From: Vibrio tapetis subsp. tapetis
Lineage (GTDB): Bacteria > Pseudomonadota > Gammaproteobacteria > Enterobacterales > Vibrionaceae
Length of the DNA stretch: 64,000 nt
Direction: 5' to 3'
Assembly (NCBI RefSeq): GCF_900233005.1
Contig: NZ_LT960612.1
Coordinates: 248,001 to 312,000, forward strand
The notes beneath the pieces are model-generated. The model had not been told where the DNA came from, searched no databases, and was given only the letters and a program-made list of their open reading frames with translations. Below, piece by piece: positions 9,553 through 17,770 of this stretch (positions are counted from its first letter, which is position 1; each line of letters starts with the position of its first letter). Position numbers and translations under genes: made by a program.

Positions 9553-12500
9553 CTCGCGTGCTGAGCAACCGTTCTCAATTCGAATAGACTGACTACCGAT
9601 TGAGTGTCGTGACCTTGTGGAAACATAAGAGCAAACAGCTCAACCGCAGCGAGTGAATGGCCACCAAACAAAAAGAAATCATCGTTTGTCTTTTGAGGGG
9701 CTCTACCGAGTACTTGCTTCCATAGCATGGCGACGCGCTTGTGCTCGGAGAGTAAAATGTCCGCCGCGTCGATTTGGCTGAACGCTAGCAACTGACTATC
9801 TGACGAAGCTAAAGCTGCTTTATCTACTTTGCCATTGCCCGTTAATGGTATTGCCTTAACGACAAAATAGACGGAAGGGATCATTTGCTCAGGCAACATA
9901 TTCCTAAGCAAGGAGTCCAGTTGCCCTGCTGACACGGTGTGATCGTGTTCCCCCACAACAAACGCCTGCAATTGACCGTTGTCGACCAAAATTTGAGCCT
10001 GATTTACGCCTTTGTGACTCTCTAAGGCACGATGGATTTCTTGAGATTCAATTCGGTAGCCTCCCACCATGATCTGATCATCTTTACGTCCAATGAACTC
10101 GATTTCACCATCTGCACGATAGCGACCTATGTCTCCAGTGCGGTAATAACGGCATCCATCTTCAGGCTCAAAGAATTTATCAACCTCAAGTTCAGGGCGA
10201 TTTAAATACCCCTGTGTCACACCGATTCCGCTGCAACACATTTCTCCCTCAACCCAAGGTGGGCAATCTCTTCCGTGACGATCTAAGATTCGATATTGGT
10301 TGTTCGCAATAGGTTTGCCATATGGCACACTCGACCAAGTATTGTCGAAAATATCGACCTCATACATGATATTCCAAAGCGTTGTTTCCGTTGGTCCGCC
10401 AACAGAAACCAAGCGTGCATTGGGAAGAGAAGTCTTCATGTCTGAGTTCGTTGAAAGTGGGATCCAATCCCCTCCTAAAAAGGCAATACGAACACTGCTT
10501 AATGCACCAGGGCTCTTCTGCTTTAACGCCGTCAGCAGCATTTGCATCAATTGTGGTACGCTGTTCCAACACGTAACCCCATAACGCTCAATCTGGCGGT
10601 TCCACGCAAGCGGATCACGACAATCCTTAGATGCCGGGTAGACGAGTTGCCCCCCAGTCTTGACAGCAGCCAACAGATCAAACCATGCCATGTCATGATG
10701 AAGCTGAGTCAGGCCGAAGAAAACGTCTCGATGATCAAATTGGAATCGTTCAATGGTTGCACTCACCGCATTGTTCATCGCGACTGCAGAGATCTTCACG
10801 CCTTTCGGCTGCCCTGTTGAACCTGAGGTATAAATGATCAACATGGTCTCAGAGTAAGGCTGTGTTCTCGCCACTGCACCATTGCCCGATACTTTCGCAA
10901 TATCCAATATCGGCAACCCGAGCTTAGCCGCTTTTTCCTCATAAATTTCAGTACACAAAATCAGTGGCGCTCTAGTATCATCGGAAATAAATTGAATGCG
11001 CTCGGCGGGATTTGAACAATCAAGCGGGACAGCAATATGACCTTGATGCATCACTGATAAAGAGGCAGCAACTTGCTTCCATCCTTTTTCAGCCATGATG
11101 AGAATTGGCTGACTCGGAGCTAGGTTGAGTGATGAAATGTGGCCAGAGAGTGCATTCACGCGTTCATTCAATTGCGCCCACGTCATTTCACCGTCTTCAC
11201 ACACAATCGCAACCTTGTTTGGGTAACGTAAGACTGTATTTGAAAAATCGGCCCACAAACTTTCTTGTAATAAATGTTCTTCCGGTATCAGAGCCACGCT
11301 GTCTACTTTAGGACGTTGCTCTTTCTCAGGTTGTTCAACCAAATCTAAAATGCCATTTAGAAACAAATCGAACATCTGCTCAATTTGATCCGGATAAAAC
11401 GCGTCTTCTCTTGCATCCCAAAATACGTAAAGCCCATCGCGACTCTCATGGTACTGGCAATCAACCTTTACTTGCGGCGTTTGCGAAATTGCGTATTCCA
11501 GTGGACCTAATTGTCGAAGGGTATCAATGAATGACTGTTTTTCACCGCTTTGAGTCACCCATTCAGGGGCATTGGTGAACACAAAAGGCATTGTTTGAAC
11601 ACTTTGCGAAAGCTCATTTCTTTTTCGTAAGATGTCGACGCCAGATACACCGGCTTCCACACTTTCTAATACTACTTTCTGAGCGTGCTTAATTCGGCTC
11701 ACACGGTCCATTTCAACAGTAAAATCAAAACTAATCAGTGAAAATGTCGCGAACTCACCAATAATATGATTAACCCTAGAATCGTCAGTATTGCGATTAA
11801 ACCGTGGAACATTCACAGTAAAAGAATCATTGCTTGACCACAGTTGTAGCACTTCTGCATACAAGGTCAGCAAGGTTGAAGCCAACGTGACGCCTTTGTT
11901 TGAGCACCAATTCTTAAGCTGCTGTACCTTTTTGTCCGACAACCAGCGCTCATAACGCTGAAATCTCGGCACCGACTGTGAGAGTGAACATTCAGGCAAA
12001 CTAGGCGCTGGAGGTAAACTACCCGCCATATTATCGATATAGTCTTGCTGCTGTATTGAACATTGCTCGCTATTAAGGTGAGTACAATAATCTCTGAAGG
12101 TCAGTTCAACCTCGGATAATGCCCCTTCGTCCCGATACAACTGCAACCACTCCTGAAAGAGGATTTGGTAACTCCAGCCATCGATGCACCAGCAATCAAT
12201 ACTCAAGCATAAGGTTTTCTTATTGCTAGAGGTTACAACCTGAAAAGTGTGCTGGGGCCATTTCGTTAGATCATAGTTAGCATGAGACAGGCGGTTCCGT
12301 GTATTGAGCAAAGCTGCGTCAAAATTCGGTTTATTAGCCTCAATCATACGAAAAGGGGCTACAGTCACCTCTTTGAGAATCCTCTGTTGCCCATCTGAAG
12401 TGACGACAGCGCGAAGCATGTCATGGCGTCGTACCATGGTATCCCAGGTATTGTGAAGCCTATTTATATCCAACTCAGTCGCATCTATTTCAAAATAAAG

Positions 12501-12815
12501 ATGGATAGCGACACCACCCCCGTCAACAGACGCACTGCGACCTAACCAGTAGGCCTGTTGATTTTCATTGAGGTTAAAAGGTTCAAATCGTTGCTCGACA
12601 AATGAAGCAATCGTTCCATTGCTTGATTTTTCACTTAAATAACTAAGCAATTTGTCTTTATTGAGTGTGAGCAGCTCCCTCGTTTCAGCGTCTAGCGTTC
12701 CACTTTGAATAGACACCTTTAACTGCCCATTCAACGCCCTCAATTTGATGCCTTTCGCTTTAAATTGTTTTAAAAGAGAATATGTGTCTTTATGATTCAT
12801 TGTTAAAACGTCCAT
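9549..12815 (-). CDS. NRPS module: docking-heterocyclization (Cy)-A-PCP (1088 aa)
   Basis: Residues 6-60 look like a TubC-type docking domain. The next domain begins LNENQQAYWLGR and carries DCWCIDGWS near 210, matching the heterocyclization signature DxxxxDxxS in place of HHxxxDG. It should therefore make a thiazoline or oxazoline from Cys, Ser or Thr. The A domain has YTSGSTGQPKGV near 661, HHDMAWFDLL at A4, FLGGDWIP and GGPTETTLW. The by-eye code is about DMFNFGVLWK, nearest in style to the Cys domain of pyochelin and yersiniabactin synthetases (DLYNLSLIWK), though not identical. The PCP has FFLFGGHSLA near 1052. There is no epimerase, methyltransferase or reductase. ATG at 12800 is an alternative start just after the upstream stop and would begin the docking domain neatly. 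Confidence 0.92.
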   Translation of the reverse strand: MDVLTMNHKDTYSLLKQFKAKGIKLRALNGQLKVSIQSGTLDAETRELLTLNKDKLLSYLSEKSSNGTIASFVEQRFEPFNLNENQQAYWLGRSASVDGGGVAIHLYFEIDATELDINRLHNTWDTMVRRHDMLRAVVTSDGQQRILKEVTVAPFRMIEANKPNFDAALLNTRNRLSHANYDLTKWPQHTFQVVTSSNKKTLCLSIDCWCIDGWSYQILFQEWLQLYRDEGALSEVELTFRDYCTHLNSEQCSIQQQDYIDNMAGSLPPAPSLPECSLSQSVPRFQRYERWLSDKKVQQLKNWCSNKGVTLASTLLTLYAEVLQLWSSNDSFTVNVPRFNRNTDDSRVNHIIGEFATFSLISFDFTVEMDRVSRIKHAQKVVLESVEAGVSGVDILRKRNELSQSVQTMPFVFTNAPEWVTQSGEKQSFIDTLRQLGPLEYAISQTPQVKVDCQYHESRDGLYVFWDAREDAFYPDQIEQMFDLFLNGILDLVEQPEKEQRPKVDSVALIPEEHLLQESLWADFSNTVLRYPNKVAIVCEDGEMTWAQLNERVNALSGHISSLNLAPSQPILIMAEKGWKQVAASLSVMHQGHIAVPLDCSNPAERIQFISDDTRAPLILCTEIYEEKAAKLGLPILDIAKVSGNGAVARTQPYSETMLIIYTSGSTGQPKGVKISAVAMNNAVSATIERFQFDHRDVFFGLTQLHHDMAWFDLLAAVKTGGQLVYPASKDCRDPLAWNRQIERYGVTCWNSVPQLMQMLLTALKQKSPGALSSVRIAFLGGDWIPLSTNSDMKTSLPNARLVSVGGPTETTLWNIMYEVDIFDNTWSSVPYGKPIANNQYRILDRHGRDCPPWVEGEMCCSGIGVTQGYLNRPELEVDKFFEPEDGCRYYRTGDIGRYRADGEIEFIGRKDDQIMVGGYRIESQEIHRALESHKGVNQAQILVDNGQLQAFVVGEHDHTVSAGQLDSLLRNMLPEQMIPSVYFVVKAIPLTGNGKVDKAALASSDSQLLAFSQIDAADILLSEHKRVAMLWKQVLGRAPQKTNDDFFLFGGHSLAAVELFALMFPQGHDTQSVVSLFELRTVAQHAS

Positions 12816-15109
12816 TCTTCAGTCGTGTCATCTTCCATTTGATTCCATTGCTGTAGTTCAACCCAATCGCATACCTCAACAGGCGACGAATTTTCGGCCA
12901 AAAATGACAGTTCAATGCTGTGAGAAAACGTCTCGCGCAGTTCCGTTAAGAGCTGCATTAAGTGAAGTGAGTTACCACCGAGTTCAAACAATGACGAATC
13001 GATACGAGTGACAGGAGCACATAGCAGTGCTTCATAGAGGGATAAAACTTTGCGCATGGTCCGAGATACGCTTTCAATCGGCTCAACAGCGCGTTTTTGA
13101 TCAATAATGGCATCCAACGCTTTCTGATCGATTTTGCCATTTGGATTAAGAGGAATGCTAGGAACCCAGCAAATATCAGTAGGCTGCATATAGTGCGGCA
13201 TATTTGAAAGCATAAGGCGAACGTCATCAATATCTACGTCAGAACCACTTGTAATAAATGCTTGGATCTGGCGTTTCTGCGTACTTAAACGAACATAAGC
13301 CGTCGATATCTTCGCATGATTCCTTATTGCACTCTCAATTTCGCCCAGCTCAATACGAAAGCCATTCAGCTTGATTTGCGAATCCACACGCCCAACAAAT
13401 TCAATATTGTTCATTGCAGAAAAGCGGGCGTAATCACCAGTCAAATAGCCTCTATGACCTTTAAAATCAATGAATTTTTCTTCCGTTTGCCCCTTCGAAC
13501 CCACATATCCTGTTGCTAAACCTTCACCAAAACACACTAGCTGACCAACTTTACCTTGTGGTACGGGCATAAAGTCATTATCTAAAAGAGCAACGTATGT
13601 CCCTGTTACTGGTTTTCCAATTGGGATGTCTTTCAAATAGTTCACGGAGTTGGATTCGACAACGTGTGTCGTGGTAAAAATTCCGTTTTCAGTTGGACCG
13701 TAACAATGAATAAACTGAGCATTCGGAGCTAGACTCAACGCTCGTTGCACATGAGAAACCGACACCTTTTCTCCTCCGAACATCACGTAAGAAAGAGAGT
13801 CAAAGATCAACGCATCTGCATCGGAAATTCGGTTAAACAAACCTGAAGTGAAAAACGAGGTTGTGACGTTGAATTCCCTCAACTTCCGCGATAGCAACTC
13901 AACATCCAACACCTCATCTTTATTCAATATTGCCAATGTCGCACCGTTATACAGCGCTCCCCACAATTCCAATGCTGATGCATCAAATGCCAGGTTAGCA
14001 ATATAACTAATGATTTGCTCCGTCATAGGACCTAAAAAATTAGGTTGGTCGATGATTCTCGCGATGGCTAGCCCGGGAAGAGCGACCCCTTTAGGCATCC
14101 CCTCTGAACCCGAAGTAAAGTACACATAGCTAGGCTTTTCCAGCGCTAAGGGCCGCAGTTGTTGAGGGCTGATTTGACGACTAGTGCTTTGATTCTTAGC
14201 TTCAAGTAGATACTCAATCGTTATCACATTTGTTTTACTTTGTAGCTCATTCGCTTTTTCAACAGAAGTGATAATACTTTGGCACTCAACAAGCGATAAC
14301 TGTTGTTTTACGCGCTCAAGCGGTGTGTCGTAGTAGATAGGGACAGCCGCACAACCCAGTGCGTGGCAAGCTAATGTCGCCACGATTTGATAGACATCTC
14401 TTTCCAAGTAAAGCGCAATTGGATCATTAGATTCTAGGTATGGCACGACTTGAGAAATAATCGCTTCAGTTTCAGCCAAAAGTTCAGCGTATGTCCATTT
14501 CACATTGGTGGATATGATCGCTAATTTATTCGGATTACTAAGCGCTTGGTTGCGGAAAGTTGAGTACAACGAATGATCGGGATTGCATTTCTTCGTCTCG
14601 CCCACCATAAATACGTTGCCAAGTAAATCCTCGCTCTCACAATGTTGAATAAACAGTTCGATCTCTTTCGCATCATAACCGTCCGTAAAGTAGATAACAT
14701 TGTCACGGCCTAACGACACAACCAACGCATCAGCATTTAAACCCAGCAACACATGAAGCTCACTTGGTTTTTTGGAATCAAAGCTCACTATCGTGCGTAC
14801 GTTTTTCTTCGGTAAAGCAGCCGCTTCAAAACAGAACTGTTTTATTTTCTGCTGTCGAAGTGACCATTCGAGTGAAGCTGTATGCCATTGTTCATCCATC
14901 AAAACGTTGCATTCAACGTACCCTTGGCCGGTCATTGAAGCACCGACTGAGAGAAGGTGACGAACGTATGCCTGTACATTTTCCCTGTCCAAAGCTTGTA
15001 TCGGCCGTGAGTTTAACGCTGAAAACTCCGATACATCGCGCCCAACGGGAAGTAGGAAGTAATGGGCACCCTGCTCTCTTTCAAGCGGAGAAGTTTGTTC
15101 TACTAACAC
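12803..15109 (-). CDS. NRPS loading protein: unknown N-terminus-A-PCP (768 aa)
   Basis: First gene of the biosynthetic operon. An A domain spans about residues 200-680 (FTSGSEGMPKGV near 333, LAFDASALELWG at A4, FGGEKVS, YGPTENGIF, NPNGKIDQKAL at A10). A PCP follows with FELGGNSLHL near 711. There is no condensation domain, which fits an initiation module. The by-eye code is about DALFMGCIFK; it shares several positions with branched-chain codes such as DAFFYGITFK, so a hydrophobic aliphatic amino acid is suggested weakly. The first 190 residues match no domain I recognise. The start is GTG with GGGA eight bases upstream; an in-frame TAA lies just upstream and the next Met is far inside. The stop overlaps the next gene by 13 bases. 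Confidence 0.9.
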   Translation of the reverse strand: MLVEQTSPLEREQGAHYFLLPVGRDVSEFSALNSRPIQALDRENVQAYVRHLLSVGASMTGQGYVECNVLMDEQWHTASLEWSLRQQKIKQFCFEAAALPKKNVRTIVSFDSKKPSELHVLLGLNADALVVSLGRDNVIYFTDGYDAKEIELFIQHCESEDLLGNVFMVGETKKCNPDHSLYSTFRNQALSNPNKLAIISTNVKWTYAELLAETEAIISQVVPYLESNDPIALYLERDVYQIVATLACHALGCAAVPIYYDTPLERVKQQLSLVECQSIITSVEKANELQSKTNVITIEYLLEAKNQSTSRQISPQQLRPLALEKPSYVYFTSGSEGMPKGVALPGLAIARIIDQPNFLGPMTEQIISYIANLAFDASALELWGALYNGATLAILNKDEVLDVELLSRKLREFNVTTSFFTSGLFNRISDADALIFDSLSYVMFGGEKVSVSHVQRALSLAPNAQFIHCYGPTENGIFTTTHVVESNSVNYLKDIPIGKPVTGTYVALLDNDFMPVPQGKVGQLVCFGEGLATGYVGSKGQTEEKFIDFKGHRGYLTGDYARFSAMNNIEFVGRVDSQIKLNGFRIELGEIESAIRNHAKISTAYVRLSTQKRQIQAFITSGSDVDIDDVRLMLSNMPHYMQPTDICWVPSIPLNPNGKIDQKALDAIIDQKRAVEPIESVSRTMRKVLSLYEALLCAPVTRIDSSLFELGGNSLHLMQLLTELRETFSHSIELSFLAENSSPVEVCDWVELQQWNQMEDDTTEEWTF

Positions 15110-15167
15110 GTGAGATGTCCCAATAATGTTTTAAAAGATCATCAGGTTAAACAAATATTACCCAAAT

Positions 15168-15186
15168 GCTAATGATATCCATTATC
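15168..15186. promoter_or_regulatory. Fur box, NRPS/MATE divergent promoter
   Basis: GCTAATGATATCCATTATC matches the consensus GATAATGATAATCATTATC at 16 of 19 positions, counted by eye. It sits 59 bases upstream of the NRPS GTG and 105 bases upstream of the MATE ATG, so one Fur dimer pair could repress both directions when iron is plentiful. Confidence 0.82.
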
Positions 15187-15290
15187 AAATCCGTAGGGTG
15201 AATATATTGCTCCGCATAATGACAAAAACATTGTTTCCCACATGCCACAATACCGAAATCGAGCAACATAACTTAACCATGGATTAATAC

Positions 15291-16646
15291 ATGAACAAGA
15301 AAACACCGATTTATAAAGAGATAATCAAACTCTCTTTACCACTAATGTTTATCCAAATATGCCAAGCTTCACTAGGACTCGTCGACACCCTTCTCGCCGG
15401 ACAATACCATTACAAGGATCTCGCAGCGGTGGGACTGGCTAGTAACATATGGACTCCTATCGCCATTCTTATTACGGGCATTATGTACGCGTTGGTCCCG
15501 AAGTTTTCAGCGGCAGATGCTAAACAAGATAATGCAGCTTGCGCGAAATTGTTGGCTATGGGTAAACGTAATGCCGCGGCGCTGTCTGTGATTGGATTCA
15601 TTGCATTACAGCTTTGTGCCTTCTCAGCCCCCTATATCATCTCTGATCAGGAGGTCGCAAAAATAAGTCAAAACTATCTTCACGCTGTTGCCTTCGCCGT
15701 ACCCGGTCTTACTTATATGATTCTTTATCGATTTTTCAATGAAGGTCGGGGAAAAATGCTACCGATTGCAGTTACTGGGGCTCTACTGTTGATGCTCAAT
15801 AGCGTTCTCAATATTGTTCTTGTTAATGGTTATCTAGGGTTACCAGAACTCGGAGGATTAGGTTGTGGGGTAGCAACGGCAATCACGACGTATTGTGCTC
15901 TTATTTGTCTATTCGCCCTTTCCAGAAAGTCACTTAAATCCACAACTCATCAACATATCCACTTTGAGAACTCGGAAGCAAGAAACTTAATGCTAGAGGG
16001 CTTACCGATCGGCATTGCGCTCATCCTAGAAGTATTGGCACTGACTGCGTTAGCTTTCTTTGCTTCGGCACTTGGCACCAAAGTGATCGCTGCACATCAA
16101 GTCGCCATAAATATTGCTATGGTCGTATTCATGATTCCGGTAGCAATAAGCAGTGCCGCGACCATTCAGGTATCCAAATATAGGGGAATGACTTTGCCAT
16201 TGGAATCTAAACGTTCTGGTATCGCAGCTCTCACCATAGCAACCCTATATGGAGGGATCATGACGGTACTCATTTTAGTGTTTGGTAATCAAATCGCACC
16301 TTGGTTTAGCGATGATCCAGAAGTAACAACGCTCATTTCGAGCCTGATTATTTTCATTGCGATGTTTCAGCTCGTCGACGCAATACAAATGGTCGCCGCA
16401 GGTATCTTACGTGGCCTAGAAGAATTTGTGCGACCTCTAGTGACGGTGTTGTTTGTCTATTGGATTGTCATTATACCTATCAGTTATTTAATTGGAGTCA
16501 AAGGTTGGCTAGTTGACCAACCTAACATCGAACATATCTGGCTCTTGCTCACCTGTGGACTTACCTTTGCTGCGTTGTTGTTAGGTACTCAAAGCTACCT
16601 TCAGTTAACAAAAAATGTACACAAATCCGAGCTAGCAAGCGCATAG
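15291..16646 (+). CDS. MATE-family efflux transporter (451 aa)
   Basis: A polytopic inner-membrane protein of normal MATE length with about twelve hydrophobic segments in two similar halves. The N-terminal segment reads IIKLSLPLMFIQICQASLGL and the second half contains ALGTKVIAAHQVAINIA, both typical of the family. Members exchange Na+ or H+ for organic cations and drugs. Transcribed divergently from the NRPS operon across a shared Fur box, it is well placed to export the finished siderophore, as MFS or RND pumps do in other systems; that role is inference. A weak GGA lies upstream of the ATG. It is followed by a bidirectional terminator shared with the AraC gene. Confidence 0.87.
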   Translation: MNKKTPIYKEIIKLSLPLMFIQICQASLGLVDTLLAGQYHYKDLAAVGLASNIWTPIAILITGIMYALVPKFSAADAKQDNAACAKLLAMGKRNAAALSVIGFIALQLCAFSAPYIISDQEVAKISQNYLHAVAFAVPGLTYMILYRFFNEGRGKMLPIAVTGALLLMLNSVLNIVLVNGYLGLPELGGLGCGVATAITTYCALICLFALSRKSLKSTTHQHIHFENSEARNLMLEGLPIGIALILEVLALTALAFFASALGTKVIAAHQVAINIAMVVFMIPVAISSAATIQVSKYRGMTLPLESKRSGIAALTIATLYGGIMTVLILVFGNQIAPWFSDDPEVTTLISSLIIFIAMFQLVDAIQMVAAGILRGLEEFVRPLVTVLFVYWIVIIPISYLIGVKGWLVDQPNIEHIWLLLTCGLTFAALLLGTQSYLQLTKNVHKSELASA

Positions 16647-16679
16647 AAAAAAGGCTCAAGCAATGCTTGAGCCTTTTTT
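16647..16679. terminator. Bidirectional rho-independent terminator
   Basis: GGCTCAAGC and GCTTGAGCC flank a three-base AAT loop, with A-run on the left and T-run on the right. It separates the convergent MATE and AraC genes; the AraC stop codon overlaps the T-run. Confidence 0.93.
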
Positions 16680-17641
16680 TACCCTACGTGAACCGATTTT
16701 CGTCGGTAATGTTTTGGGCTACACATGTACTGCTCTTTAAACTTTTTTGAAAAGTGTCCTACGTGTTTAAATCCAACAATATGCGCCACTTCCTGAACGG
16801 AGAGATCACCCACAGCCAAGAGTTCTCCAGCCTTAGCCATGCGCTTATTGGATAAAAACCCATACACAGTATCTCCGAAGACCATCTTAAAATTTTTCTT
16901 CAGTTTGTTGTCGTTAATACCAATTTGGCGGGACAGCTCGATTAATGATGGAGGCGAGTCCATACGCTCTTCCATAATTCGAGCCGCTAGCTGAATACAA
17001 TCCATGTCTCGCGGCGTCATTCCACAACATATATTTACCTCTCGGTGCATGTTGTGATAAATAAGGGCAAGCAGTTCCAACACTTTACCTTGCAAATAAA
17101 GAATGTTGGCGGTTTTTCCTAGTTTAGAACGAAAGATTTCATCTACGTTCTTGACAATATCAGAGGTCACTTGAACAGACTCAAATCGATTAATTTCAAA
17201 ATGTGCACCCGAACCATCTTCAAATAACGACTCCATCATTGCCTTGGGAACACAGAAGTTTATAAACTTCACTCGAGATGTATCGTAACGAAACTCCAAT
17301 TCCCCTTCGTGACAAACAAAAAACAGCGCCTTATCTTTATCTATAATTATCGATTCTTTCTCACCTGATACTAATACCTCAACCTCTCCTTCAATTGCGA
17401 GGCATGCTCCAAAGTAGTCCTGCGCAACCTCTTTAAAGCTAGTAGGGCTATTAAAAGTAACGTCACTGTAGGTGATATTTAGGCCAGGAGCTAATTCAAC
17501 AATGTAACCATGACCTAAACATACATTTTCATCGAGCTCGACTTTTGTTGTTGCATAATCCGCAAGTCGATTTTCGCCGCCCCCTTCAAACCCTTCACAC
17601 ATTTTAAAAGCAGACTGAACGTTACTTTTTACATAGGCCAT
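16679..17641 (-). CDS. AraC-family transcriptional regulator of the metallophore locus (320 aa)
   Basis: The C-terminal 100 residues form a two-helix-turn-helix AraC domain: LIELSRQIGINDNKLKKNF and then VQEVAHIVGFKHVGHFSKKF, ending SPKHYRRK. The N-terminal 200 residues are a ligand-sensing region with a cupin-like beta-rich stretch (CLAIEGEVEVLVSGEK). Length and layout match YbtA and PchR, which bind the iron-loaded siderophore and activate receptor and synthesis genes. It lies beside the ABC transporter genes but has its own 130-base leader containing a Fur box, so it is probably a separate transcription unit that is iron-repressed. Its target sites are not obvious, though the palindrome at 23557-23594 is a candidate region. 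Function as the cognate siderophore sensor is inferred from context. Confidence 0.88.
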   Translation of the reverse strand: MAYVKSNVQSAFKMCEGFEGGGENRLADYATTKVELDENVCLGHGYIVELAPGLNITYSDVTFNSPTSFKEVAQDYFGACLAIEGEVEVLVSGEKESIIIDKDKALFFVCHEGELEFRYDTSRVKFINFCVPKAMMESLFEDGSGAHFEINRFESVQVTSDIVKNVDEIFRSKLGKTANILYLQGKVLELLALIYHNMHREVNICCGMTPRDMDCIQLAARIMEERMDSPPSLIELSRQIGINDNKLKKNFKMVFGDTVYGFLSNKRMAKAGELLAVGDLSVQEVAHIVGFKHVGHFSKKFKEQYMCSPKHYRRKSVHVG

Positions 17642-17691
17642 GATTACATCTCTTAGCTTTTATTCTCTAGTGAGTAGCCCTTGAAAATACT

Positions 17692-17710
17692 ACAAATGAT
17701 AATTATTATC
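17692..17710. promoter_or_regulatory. Fur box upstream of the AraC-type regulator
   Basis: ACAAATGATAATTATTATC matches the 19-base Fur consensus at 15 positions and contains the palindromic core GATAATTATTATC. It lies 51 bases upstream of the regulator ATG and downstream of the ABC gene stop, so it should control the regulator. Confidence 0.82.
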
Positions 17711-17770
17711 AATTGGGTTAATAGTTGTACAAATGTTAGAATCGAGAGATAAGCTTATAAAAACAATATG

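Noticed and set aside
10300..10584. 94-aa plus-strand frame inside the Cy-A-PCP gene
   Set aside because: It is antisense to a conserved A domain and its composition mirrors that gene; a shadow frame.
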